Below are positions 35,708-44,001 of a DNA stretch of 64,000 nucleotides, one piece after another. The DNA comes from CAZKBP01 sp964551015 (GTDB taxonomy: Bacteria > Bacteroidota > Bacteroidia > Cytophagales > Microscillaceae). The DNA lies in contig CAZKBP010000023.1 of the NCBI GenBank assembly GCA_964551015.1, positions 32,067 to 96,066 of the forward strand, written 5' to 3'. Position numbers and translations under genes: made by a program. The notes beneath the pieces were generated by a model. The model ran no database searches. It was not told where the DNA came from and saw nothing but the letters and a program-made list of their open reading frames with translations. Position 1 is the stretch's first letter. Every line of letters begins with the position of its first letter.

Positions 35708-36151
35708 ATGATAGTTTTAAACTTGGTATTGGCTTTGTTTCTATCCTACACAAACCCAGGTGAAACTAAGATAGAAAAAGAAGTGCCCGCCTGCGATGCT
35801 AAAGCGTATAAAGATCGATGCGTGAAATCTCTGCCTGAGGGTTACACTTTTTTGAAGAGCTATACCATTGACGGAAAAGGAGGTAGCCGAAAAGATGTGG
35901 AGTACTCATACATCTTCAGTAAAAATACAGAATACTTAGTCATGCTTGCCAATAGTGGTAATGATACCAAAGGCTTGAAAGTTACTTTGTATGACTCTAA
36001 CCGCCGCCCGCTCGCGACTAGCTACAACAAGGGAAGATACTACCCAGCGATGATCTACAAGTGTCACGCCACAGGTATCTACTTTATCCGCTTCTCTTTC
36101 GAGAATACAAATGACTACTGTGCAGGCAGTGTACTGGCTTTCAAACGTTAG
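35708..36151 (+). CDS. Small exported protein, unknown
   Basis: A 147-residue protein with a short signal peptide (about residues 1-16, MIVLNLVLALFLSYT). The mature part has four cysteines (ACDAKAYKDRCV, YKCHATG, NDYCAG), probably two disulfides in the periplasm. The strands (YSYIFSKNTEYLVMLAN, LKVTLYDSNRRPLATSY, GIYFIRFSFE) form a beta-sandwich similar to bacterial pre-peptidase or carbohydrate-binding-like folds. No family name can be given. It is monocistronic, with a terminator at its 3' end. Confidence 0.65.
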   Translation: MIVLNLVLALFLSYTNPGETKIEKEVPACDAKAYKDRCVKSLPEGYTFLKSYTIDGKGGSRKDVEYSYIFSKNTEYLVMLANSGNDTKGLKVTLYDSNRRPLATSYNKGRYYPAMIYKCHATGIYFIRFSFENTNDYCAGSVLAFKR

Positions 36152-36177
36152 CCTCAGAAAAACTTAGCAATATTTTG

Positions 36178-36213
36178 AATCCCAAAGTATACACACTCTG
36201 GGATTTATTTTTT
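36178..36213 (+). terminator. Intrinsic terminator overlapping the rlmN stop
   Basis: AATCCCAAAG and CTCTGGGATT form a ten-base stem with one mismatch around TATACACA, followed by TATTTTTT on the plus strand. It ends the small exported-protein transcript and overlaps the stop codon of the convergent rlmN gene. Confidence 0.7.
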
Positions 36214-37263
36214 GCCTTGCTCTCGGATTGCCAACTGACCACAGGCAGCATCGATGTCTTTGCCGCGGCTTCGACGTACGTTGACTACTAAGCCTCGTGA
36301 TTCCAAGAAACCAGCAAAGCGGTCTAGGCGATCTTCTCCACTATTGAGGAAATCTGCTTCTTGAATGGGGTTGTATTCTATAATGTTGATCTTGCAAGGC
36401 ACGCGCTTGCTAAACTTGTAAAGCTCTTCTGCATCCTCCAAAGAATCATTGAAATGATCCAAGGCAATGTATTCCAGGGTGATCCGGCTTTTGGTTTGCG
36501 TGTAAAAATGCTGTAAAGACGCGGTGAGCACCTCCAAATTATTGCTTTGATTGATGGGCATGATTTGATTGCGCTTTTCGTCATTGGCCGCGTGCAAAGA
36601 AAGGGCTAGATTGAACTTCACCTGGTCATCTCCTAGCTTTTGGATCATCTTGGCAATACCCGCCGTAGAGACGGTAATGCGCTTGGGAGACATGTTCAAG
36701 CCCTGAGGTGAACAAAGATATTCAATAGATTTCAACACGTTGGCATAGTTGAGCAAGGGTTCGCCCATTCCCATATAAACAATATTGCTCAGAGGGATGC
36801 CATAATGCTGTTCACATTGTTCACTAATCTTGACCACTTGGTCATAGATTTCGCCCGCATCCAAATTGCGCAGGCGAGGCATATAACCCGTGGCACAAAA
36901 CTTACAACTCAGCGAACAGCCTACTTGTGAAGATACGCAGGCCGTCATCCTTTGGTCGGCTGGGATCAGAACCCCCTCGACCAGATGCTGGTCGTGGAGG
37001 CGAAACCCGAACTTAATCGTTTTATCTTGACTCAACTGCTGGCTATCAATTTGGACAGGGCGAATCTCCAAGACCTCTTTCAGGCGTTCACGGAGTGCCA
37101 AAGAGAGATTGGTCATACTATCAAAATCTTGGGCGGATTTTTTCCAAAGCCACTCGTAGATTTGCTTGGCACGGAAAGGCTTTTCTCCCTGTGTTACCAA
37201 AAACTCCTGAATCTCTTTCAAACTCAACTTGCGAATATCTTGCTTGGTGGAATCTCTGACCAT
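36205..37263 (-). CDS. rlmN: 23S rRNA A2503 / tRNA A37 C2-methyltransferase RlmN
   Basis: A 352-residue radical-SAM enzyme that methylates A2503 of 23S rRNA and A37 of some tRNAs. The 4Fe-4S cluster motif CSLSCKFCATG (near residue 117) and the C-terminal catalytic cysteine in IDAACGQL are both present. The N-terminal helical domain (LSLKEIQEFLVTQGEKPFRA) and the YMGMGEPLLNY motif are family-specific and separate it from Cfr. Length is normal. It is convergent with the small exported-protein gene and lies 76 bases downstream of the solute-binding protein gene on the same strand. Confidence 0.95.
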   Translation of the reverse strand: MVRDSTKQDIRKLSLKEIQEFLVTQGEKPFRAKQIYEWLWKKSAQDFDSMTNLSLALRERLKEVLEIRPVQIDSQQLSQDKTIKFGFRLHDQHLVEGVLIPADQRMTACVSSQVGCSLSCKFCATGYMPRLRNLDAGEIYDQVVKISEQCEQHYGIPLSNIVYMGMGEPLLNYANVLKSIEYLCSPQGLNMSPKRITVSTAGIAKMIQKLGDDQVKFNLALSLHAANDEKRNQIMPINQSNNLEVLTASLQHFYTQTKSRITLEYIALDHFNDSLEDAEELYKFSKRVPCKINIIEYNPIQEADFLNSGEDRLDRFAGFLESRGLVVNVRRSRGKDIDAACGQLAIREQGKK

Positions 37264-37339
37264 TGCTTACTTCCGTTTTTTGGCAAAATTACAAAAAAAA
37301 CCGAGATAAGGTTCCACCTAAGGCACTGACTACTCAGCA

Positions 37340-38212
37340 CTAATCTCGATATCGCTCCAAAGCACGTACTGCGCTCAGCCCAAGATGCTCAATGAGAATA
37401 TTGCGATAGACCGGAGAACGGGTAAAGCCATAAGTTTGGAAAAATTCTCTCCAAAGTGGCTGCCAATCAGAATTATTAGGCATAATGATTCCAAAACGCT
37501 CGGTACTGTTATCTCCCACGGGATGGCGTTTGATAGGCTGGCCGGAGCGAAGAGCCTTTGCATAATAATTGAAGTCCAAGCAAGTGAAAGAGTAGGGGTC
37601 TTGTACGATCTTGCTCAAAGCTTCCCCACTGTTCGCCACATAATCAATTTTTAGGGCAGGAAAATACTGTCTTTTTAAACTGAGAATAAATTGCTCGTTG
37701 GTAGAGCCTTTGACCGTGTAAGCCTTTAGATTCTGGAATTGTCGGCTGATGCCTGAAAGTGCACTCAGCGTTGGGATTCGTTCGTGGGTAAGCAAGAAGG
37801 AAAGATTTTTGACAAAGGGAGGAGAAAAATCATACTGCAGTTCTCGCTGCGCCGTGATGGTGATGTTGCCCAAGCCAAAGACGCCACCATTGGCTTGCTG
37901 GATAGTAGCCATGAATTGGTTAAAATTTTTTGTCTCAGGCATCACTTGCGCTTTGATATTCACCCCCCGGCTTCGCTGCATATATTCAATAAATTGCTTG
38001 ATGATATCAAAACACACACCATCCAGGTTGCCGTAGCCGTTTTTATAAGCTAGACCCGGAGTGTGGATATAAGTCAAGATGATCGTGCCTCCTTGGTTCC
38101 GTTGAACCTCAGCCCAGGTATTTCCTCTAAGCGTCTGTGCTGGCATCGGGCAAATCGCCAGTAAACAGGAAAGAAGAAAAACGAAGGTGGATAGCAGGTA
38201 TATTTTTTTCAT
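37340..38212 (-). CDS. Periplasmic solute-binding protein, family 3-like
   Basis: A 290-residue exported protein with signal peptide about residues 1-25 (LLSTFVFLLSCLLAICPMPAQ). The mature part resembles amino-acid-type solute-binding proteins (SBP family 3): GVCFDIIKQFIEYM, ITAQRELQYDFSPPF, a hinge strand YTVKGSTNEQFI and a C-terminal FGIIMPNNSDW. No permease or ATPase gene is adjacent, so it may serve a distant transporter or act as a sensor. Ligand unknown. Confidence 0.8.
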   Translation of the reverse strand: MKKIYLLSTFVFLLSCLLAICPMPAQTLRGNTWAEVQRNQGGTIILTYIHTPGLAYKNGYGNLDGVCFDIIKQFIEYMQRSRGVNIKAQVMPETKNFNQFMATIQQANGGVFGLGNITITAQRELQYDFSPPFVKNLSFLLTHERIPTLSALSGISRQFQNLKAYTVKGSTNEQFILSLKRQYFPALKIDYVANSGEALSKIVQDPYSFTCLDFNYYAKALRSGQPIKRHPVGDNSTERFGIIMPNNSDWQPLWREFFQTYGFTRSPVYRNILIEHLGLSAVRALERYRD

Positions 38213-38479
38213 AGGGGTGATTACTAATAGCGTTTAAACAAAACACGAAACTCTTTTAATAGATGATGTTGTCAGTCCTGATTAGGTTTAGATTTAAATT
38301 TCTTTTGATCACAAGACCACGTTTATTCTAACGGCCAAATCCTACCTAAGGACACATTAATCTGGATCATTGGGAAGTCGAGAAACCTTTGCTTTTAGTA
38401 AATTAAATCTAAATTTACATAAAATTTCGCAAAAAAGTAGATCAGCAAATCATGAGAAGTAAATATATCTAAATGCCAA

Positions 38480-38947
38480 CTAATCTAAGGTGAGGCAAAA
38501 CTTGGCTTGACGATAGTAAGGGGCTCGCTTTTGCCAAAGTGCTTCCAAAAAATTCAGCAAGTCGGCTGGGGAGCGATGGGCATAAAGTGGACGGTGAGAT
38601 GCCGAATCTGCCAATAAGCGCTGTGCCAAAATGGGAAGAGGCACTTGTAGATGAACACTAATACTGTGCTCATTGATTGTTTGAATATTATCATAAAAAC
38701 AAGGCGTACCTCCGCCCGTGGCAAGAACCAACTGCTTATGGCTTTGGAAAACTTCCAAAAGTGCTTCTTGTTCTATTTGGCGAAAAACTGACTCGCCCTC
38801 GGCCTCAAAGATTTGCGCAATTGTTTTTCCCTTTTGCCGTGTGATGTAAGTGTCTAAGTCTAAAAAAGGGTAATGAAGCTCCTGCGCTAATTTGAGCCCC
38901 CAAGTGCTTTTACCAGAGGCAGGCATACCGATGAGGCTGATAATCAT
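38480..38947 (-). CDS. aroK: Shikimate kinase
   Basis: A 155-residue P-loop kinase phosphorylating shikimate in the chorismate pathway. The Walker A motif GMPASGKST starts at residue 7, followed by the shikimate-binding DLDTYI (D-x-D), FRQIEQEAL, and the glycine triplet ATGGGTPC. The lid arginine is in LLADSASHRPLY. It is slightly short for the family but complete. It follows cdaA on the minus strand by 102 bases. Confidence 0.92.
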   Translation of the reverse strand: MIISLIGMPASGKSTWGLKLAQELHYPFLDLDTYITRQKGKTIAQIFEAEGESVFRQIEQEALLEVFQSHKQLVLATGGGTPCFYDNIQTINEHSISVHLQVPLPILAQRLLADSASHRPLYAHRSPADLLNFLEALWQKRAPYYRQAKFCLTLD

Positions 38948-39049
38948 GAGTAGTCGTTCGGGGTGAGTGATCGGTTAGGAGTTTATTTTTGGGGTATTAT
39001 CTTCTAGATTTTCTGGATTTTTGGTGGACGAGGCTTAATTTGAGAAGAA

Positions 39050-39904
39050 TCAATTTAAGGTGTCTTGATATTCTTCTGCATCCTGGTCCTTGGCCTTGTT
39101 TTTATTTTCCTCAATGGTAAGGTAGAAAATCAATTTATTTTTTAACTCTTTGGGAGAAAGATTCCGGTAAATCTTTCCATTTTTGACGATAGAAATATGC
39201 CCCGTTTCTTCAGAAACAACGACTACCACCGCATCTGTAACCTCGGTAAGACCGATGGCCGAGCGGTGGCGAAGCCCTAAGGAGGCCGGAAGCTCGTCAT
39301 TTTCGGAGACAGGAAGAATACAACGAGCGGCCTGGATACGCCCAGCTTTATCAATAATCATAGCGCCGTCGTGCAGCGGGCTATACTTATTGAATACGGA
39401 GATAATCAATCGTTTGGAGGCTATGGCATCAATGGCATCGCCAGATTCGGCAAAAAACTTTAGCTCAGAGCCTTTGGAAAACACCATCAAGGCTCCGGTC
39501 AAAGAGGCAGACATCTCCTGAGCAGCCTCTATAAAGATCTCAACCTGAAGGGCGCTTCGTGAGATATTGCTATTCCATAAATTTCTAAAAAAGCGATTGC
39601 TTCCCAGATAATTCGCCTTACCGATGACCAAGAGGAACTTCCGAATTTCTTGTTGGAAAAGAATCAGGGCTGCAATCACACCCACCCCGATAAATTGGCC
39701 CAGAATCTTACTCAACAGTTTCATACCCAGAGCATTTACCAAAAGCCAAAATATGAAAATGGCTAAGCCCCCTAGCAAAATTTTGACCGCGACGCTACCT
39801 TTTACCAATTGGTATACTTGATATAATAAAAAGGAAACCAAGATGATGTCGAGTACATCCATCCAATTCATTTCCAAAAAACCAATGGTAAAAAGTAGGG
39901 TCAT
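39050..39904 (-). CDS. cdaA: Diadenylate cyclase CdaA
   Basis: A 284-residue membrane-anchored cyclase making the second messenger cyclic di-AMP from two ATP. Three N-terminal membrane helices (about residues 15-95) are followed by the DAC domain with DGA (HDGAMIID) and RHR (LRHRSAIG) motifs that bind ATP. No CdaR regulator gene is next to it, unlike in Firmicutes. It starts 21 bases after the folP stop on the same strand, a pairing I recall as conserved in Bacteroidota. Confidence 0.93.
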   Translation of the reverse strand: MTLLFTIGFLEMNWMDVLDIILVSFLLYQVYQLVKGSVAVKILLGGLAIFIFWLLVNALGMKLLSKILGQFIGVGVIAALILFQQEIRKFLLVIGKANYLGSNRFFRNLWNSNISRSALQVEIFIEAAQEMSASLTGALMVFSKGSELKFFAESGDAIDAIASKRLIISVFNKYSPLHDGAMIIDKAGRIQAARCILPVSENDELPASLGLRHRSAIGLTEVTDAVVVVVSEETGHISIVKNGKIYRNLSPKELKNKLIFYLTIEENKNKAKDQDAEEYQDTLN

Positions 39905-39925
39905 AGCAATAAGATTTAATTCAGA

Positions 39926-40789
39926 TTAGTGATGCTTTTCTTGGTGATAGCGTTGGGTCAATTGGATGGCTTCTCGAGCCGCTTTGACATCGTGTACACG
40001 CAGGAAAGAAGCTTTTTTCAAGAGTGCAATGCTGTTGAGTACCGTGGTTCCGTTGAGTGCTTCTTGGGCTGTATTCCCCAATACTTTGTAGATCATGGAT
40101 TTACGAGATATACCAACTAAAACTGGTAAGTTGAGTATATCAAAGCACTCAAGATGTTGCAACAAATAATAATTTTGTGTGATATTCTTAGCAAAACCGA
40201 AGCCAGGATCAATAATGATATCTTTTTGCCCTAAATCTCTCAATATGTGTACCTTTTTTTCGAAGTAGCTGATCATTTCCAACAAAAGATCATCATAATC
40301 AGTTAAAGTCTTCATAGTCTGGGGCGTACCTCGCATATGCATTAAGACGTAGGGGACATTTAGAGAAGCAATGGTTTCAAACATGGCAGGGTCTAGCTCA
40401 CCGCCTGAGATATCATTGATCATATCAGCACCCTGCTCGATGGCTCTCCGGGCAACTTCTGCTCGGAAAGTATCTATAGAGATGAGTGCCTCGGGATAGC
40501 TCTTTTGAATCAATTCAATGGTGGGGAGCACACGATTGAGTTCTTCTTGCACGGAAACATCCTGAGCACCCGGGCGAGAAGAATAACCACCTACATCGAT
40601 GAGATCGGCTCCTTCTTCTATCAATTTTTGAATCTGAGCTTGGGTGGCGGTGCTCTGTTGGTATTTTCCCCCGTCGTAAAAGGAGTCTGGAGTCACATTA
40701 AGCACACCCATGATGAGTGGCGTAGAAAGGTCAAAAAGCTTGCCTCTGAGGACGAGGCGGTTGGTTTTATCAAAAATATCCGAAATCAC
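39926..40789 (-). CDS. folP: Dihydropteroate synthase
   Basis: A 287-residue TIM-barrel enzyme joining p-aminobenzoate and hydroxymethyl-dihydropterin pyrophosphate in folate synthesis. Signatures are MGVLNVTPDSFYDGG, GADLIDVGGYSSRPGA, ISIDTFRAEVA, MINDISGGE, LMHMRG, IIDPGFGFAKN and the late GISRKSM and RVHDV. The protein is of normal length. It leads the minus-strand unit folP-cdaA and is divergent from the DUF1599 gene, 105 bases away. Confidence 0.95.
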   Translation of the reverse strand: MISDIFDKTNRLVLRGKLFDLSTPLIMGVLNVTPDSFYDGGKYQQSTATQAQIQKLIEEGADLIDVGGYSSRPGAQDVSVQEELNRVLPTIELIQKSYPEALISIDTFRAEVARRAIEQGADMINDISGGELDPAMFETIASLNVPYVLMHMRGTPQTMKTLTDYDDLLLEMISYFEKKVHILRDLGQKDIIIDPGFGFAKNITQNYYLLQHLECFDILNLPVLVGISRKSMIYKVLGNTAQEALNGTTVLNSIALLKKASFLRVHDVKAAREAIQLTQRYHQEKHH

Positions 40790-40894
40790 GCTTCATTCAC
40801 AAAACTTTAACAGAATATACCAATTGATGTGTTGGGCAGAGTTTGAATGTTTGCCTTGAATTTATGAACTTTACAAACCTGAAATTCATCTAGA

Positions 40895-41461
40895 ATGCTA
40901 ACACAGACTTCGAGCCAATATAAGCAGATAATTACGAAAAGCAAATCGCTCTTTGATAAAAAAAATCAAGACTATGGCTCATCTTGGCGGATTATGCGTT
41001 TGTCTTCTATCACGGATCAAATTTTTATCAAAGCGAAGCGTATTCGTTCTATTCAAGAAAAGGGTACGCAAAAAATAGCCGACGATATTCTCTCGGAATT
41101 CATTGGTATTATCAATTATTGCTTTATCGCCCTGATGCAGATTGATTTAGAAAAAGAAAGAGAGGAAGCACTGCACCTCGCGCCTGACTTGTTGAGCCAA
41201 ATGTACGAACAAAGAGCCGAGAAAAACTTAGAATTGCTCAACCATAAAAATCACGACTACGGCGAAGCTTGGCGAGATATGCGGGTGAGCTCAATGACCG
41301 ATCAAATCTTGATGAAGCTCCTCAGAATCAAGCAGATTGAAGACAATCAGGGGCAAACGATCGTGTCGGAAGGAGTAGAGACTATTTATCAGGATATTAT
41401 CAATTACGCCGTTTTTTGTCTTATTCAATCAGATTTTTTAACGCATGAAGATCATCAATAG
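40895..41461 (+). CDS. DUF1599 protein
   Basis: A 188-residue soluble protein made of two homologous halves. Each half carries the DUF1599 signature: KKNQDYGSSWRIMRLSSITD (residue about 23) and KNHDYGEAWRDMRVSSMTD (about 115), then a helix ending KxxRI. DUF1599 is related in pattern to nucleotide-hydrolase-like all-helical folds, but its activity is unknown. It overlaps the next gene by 17 bases, indicating translational coupling, and is divergent from folP. Confidence 0.88.
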   Translation: MLTQTSSQYKQIITKSKSLFDKKNQDYGSSWRIMRLSSITDQIFIKAKRIRSIQEKGTQKIADDILSEFIGIINYCFIALMQIDLEKEREEALHLAPDLLSQMYEQRAEKNLELLNHKNHDYGEAWRDMRVSSMTDQILMKLLRIKQIEDNQGQTIVSEGVETIYQDIINYAVFCLIQSDFLTHEDHQ

Positions 41462-42635
41462 AATCATCAGCCTACTCGTGGGAGGCGTATTTATTTTTTC
41501 TGGTCTGATCAAATTGATTGATCCAGTAGGAACAGAGATCAAACTAGAAGAATACTTCGAGGTATTTGCTAATGACCAGACCGAGCTTGGCTTGGCGGCT
41601 TTGAGTGGGCTTTGGGAGTTTTTAGCTCCTTTCAGCCTAGAGTTAGCGGTATTGTTAAGTGTGCTGGAAGTAACCTTGGGCTTAAATCTGCTACTGATGT
41701 ACAAACCGCAGACTACGCTCTGGACATTACTTTTCACGATTATCTTTTTTACTTTTCTGACTTTTTACTCCGCTTATTTTGATAAAGTAACCGATTGTGG
41801 CTGTTTTGGGGATGCCATTAAGTTGACTCCTTGGCAATCTTTTACCAAGGACGTGATTCTTTCGGTTCTGATCATTTGGCTATTTATTTTTCGGAAGCAA
41901 TTTAGCAACAACACCAGCTATTGGGCCTGGGGGTTTTCGCTGGTAGCTACGCTGGCTTCTTTTGGATTAGCTTATTACGCGATTCTGCATTTACCACCGC
42001 TTGATTTTCGTCCTTATCACGTGGGAGCCAGTCTACCAAAACAAATGCAGCCTTCCGAAGAGCTTCAATACGGGCCAGAAGTGTATATTTATCAAGATTT
42101 GGAAAAAGGAGAAGAAATTCGTTTGGATCAGCAAGAATTTACAGAAAACTGGAAAAAATACAGCGATACCACGCGCTACCAGTATGTCGAGTTCAAAAAA
42201 CCCCTTTTGAACCCAGAGGCCGCCCCCAAGATTACAGATTTTGCCGTCACGGATACACAGGGAAATGAAGTCACCGAAGCACTTTTCAAAGGGGCGCAAT
42301 GGTTGGTCATCATCCCCGAGGTGGAAACGGCTCACGTTGCCTCCTTAATTAACATTAACCAAATGGCTCGCTCCTTGGAAGGAACCCAAGTTCGTCCCGT
42401 TATTTTGACCGCCTCAGATGAAAAAACTTTCGAGGCTTTTCGCCATCAGATTCAATTGTCTATTCCTAATTACTATTTTGTAGATAAGAAAGTACTTAAA
42501 ACCATGATTCGCGCCAACCCGGGTTTGATCCTGTTGCAAGATGGTGTAGTGAGGCAAAAATGGCATTACAATGACGCGCCTACGGCTGAGGAAGTCATCC
42601 AATGGACGGCTGGGGAGAAGGAGGAGACATCCTAA
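41445..42635 (+). CDS. DoxX-family membrane protein (BT_3928-like)
   Basis: A 396-residue membrane protein. Four helices in the first 150 residues form a DoxX-type domain (IISLLVGGVFIFSGLIKLID, SVLEVTLGLNLLLMY), with the paired cysteines VTDCGCFGDAIKLTPWQ seen in MauE/DoxX quinone-linked proteins. One further helix follows, then a C-terminal soluble domain (about 200-396) with a thioredoxin-like pattern but no CxxC. This layout is conserved in Bacteroidota as the BT_3928-like family, next to DUF1599. A redox role is inferred. Confidence 0.85.
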   Translation: MKIINRIISLLVGGVFIFSGLIKLIDPVGTEIKLEEYFEVFANDQTELGLAALSGLWEFLAPFSLELAVLLSVLEVTLGLNLLLMYKPQTTLWTLLFTIIFFTFLTFYSAYFDKVTDCGCFGDAIKLTPWQSFTKDVILSVLIIWLFIFRKQFSNNTSYWAWGFSLVATLASFGLAYYAILHLPPLDFRPYHVGASLPKQMQPSEELQYGPEVYIYQDLEKGEEIRLDQQEFTENWKKYSDTTRYQYVEFKKPLLNPEAAPKITDFAVTDTQGNEVTEALFKGAQWLVIIPEVETAHVASLININQMARSLEGTQVRPVILTASDEKTFEAFRHQIQLSIPNYYFVDKKVLKTMIRANPGLILLQDGVVRQKWHYNDAPTAEEVIQWTAGEKEETS

Positions 42636-42741
42636 TCCTGCTTGCTTAGTGCAAGGTTTTTGTAAGATTTGTTTTGAATGCAAGATGACTAGGCTTTTCA
42701 CAAAAATTACTTTATTTTACGCAGCTTTGATCTAATAAAGA

Positions 42742-43803
42742 ATGATTTATTTTATACTGAGGAGACTGAGTTATGGGTTTTTGGTGATCTTTGGGGTCAT
42801 CATCGTGATTTTCTTGCTTTTTTACGTGCTACCCGGCGACCCTGTGGCTGTGATTGTAGGGGACAAGGGAGATGCAGCGACTAAAAAAGCGATCACCGAG
42901 GAGCTGGGCCTCGACCAACCTATTTACATGCAATTAGTCTATTATCTCAATGACCTTTCACCTATTAGCGTGCATAGCGCTGAACCCGCTACACAAAAAA
43001 AATATGATTACTTTCCACTCCTCAACCTGAGCGGAGAATACGTGTTGGTGTTCAAATCTCCTTACATGCGGCGATCCTACCTCAGCAATCGTCGGGTAGA
43101 TGAAATTTTGCTGGAAGACATCGAGGGAACACTCATCTTGGCGTTGGTTTCCATGTTTTTTGCGACGGCCATCGGCATTGTGTTTGGAATCGTGGCGGCT
43201 CTCAATCAAAACACCTGGGTTGATTATTCTCTGGTAACGCTCTCTGTATTAGGGATTTCTACGCCTTCTTTCGTATTGGCGATCATCATCTCCACGATTT
43301 TCGGATTCTATTTAGCAGATTACACGGGCTTGAAGCTCACGGGTTCCTTGTGGGAAATTAATCCTTTCACTGGAAATAGGGAGCTTCAGCTGCAAAATCT
43401 AGTCTTACCCGCGCTGACCTTGGCTTTGCGTCCTTTGGCGATTATCGTACAATTGACTCGTAGCTCCATGCTAGAAGTACTCTCTCAGGACTACATTAGG
43501 ACGGCTAAAGCCAAAGGTTTATTGTTTCATCAAGTGGTTTTTAAGCACGCGCTGAAAAATGCACTCAATCCCGTAATTACTGCAGTTTCGGGGTGGTTAG
43601 CTTCTCTGATGGCTGGAGCCTTTTTTATTGAATATATTTTTAATTGGAAAGGACTGGGGCGTACGACCATTCAGGCTGTACAAGATTTAGATTTGCCGAT
43701 CGTCATGGGTGCTACGATTACCATTGCTTTTATTTTCGTGGTGGTCAATATCGTGGTGGATATTCTCTACGCGACCATTGACCCTCGGATACGACTCCAT
43801 TAA
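42742..43803 (+). CDS. ABC transporter permease, DppB/OppB type
   Basis: A 353-residue inner-membrane permease with six helices. N-terminal FILRRLSYGFLVIFGVIIVI and VLPGDPV are typical of dipeptide/oligopeptide (DppB/OppB) permeases. The EAA motif region that contacts the ATPase is present (YIRTAKAKGLLFHQVVFKHA). A longer than usual first periplasmic loop (about residues 50-125) carries a charged RRSYLSNRRVDEIL segment. The binding protein, second permease and ATPases are not adjacent, so substrate is only broadly peptide-like. A dispersed repeat begins 15 bases after its stop. Confidence 0.9.
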   Translation: MIYFILRRLSYGFLVIFGVIIVIFLLFYVLPGDPVAVIVGDKGDAATKKAITEELGLDQPIYMQLVYYLNDLSPISVHSAEPATQKKYDYFPLLNLSGEYVLVFKSPYMRRSYLSNRRVDEILLEDIEGTLILALVSMFFATAIGIVFGIVAALNQNTWVDYSLVTLSVLGISTPSFVLAIIISTIFGFYLADYTGLKLTGSLWEINPFTGNRELQLQNLVLPALTLALRPLAIIVQLTRSSMLEVLSQDYIRTAKAKGLLFHQVVFKHALKNALNPVITAVSGWLASLMAGAFFIEYIFNWKGLGRTTIQAVQDLDLPIVMGATITIAFIFVVVNIVVDILYATIDPRIRLH

Positions 43804-43817
43804 ATGAGGTTATCTAA

Positions 43818-43965
43818 TTTTACCTTTGGGCTGCAAAATATCTCTTTCGGAACCTGATTTCTCGAATTTTTCCGTCAATAGCTCAGACCATTCACTTAAA
43901 AATTCACCTCTTCAGAACCTGAAACATGAATTTTTTGCTAGCAAATCAAAACTTCAGACAACTTC
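43818..43965. repeat. Dispersed intergenic repeat, copy 1
   Basis: This 148-base non-coding stretch is homologous to 50599-50779. Shared blocks include TTTACCTTTGG, CTGCAAAATA, CTCTTTCGGAA and GACAACTTC, in the same order. Within the copy a unit of about 37 bases occurs twice as a direct repeat (first from CTCTTTCGGAACCTGATTTC, second from CTCTTCAGAACCTGAAACAT, each ending in CAA). It begins 15 bases after the permease stop codon. I found no frame that it could encode. Confidence 0.8.
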
Positions 43966-44001
43966 AATATTTAGCAATATGACCCTACAAATACTACTTT
44001 C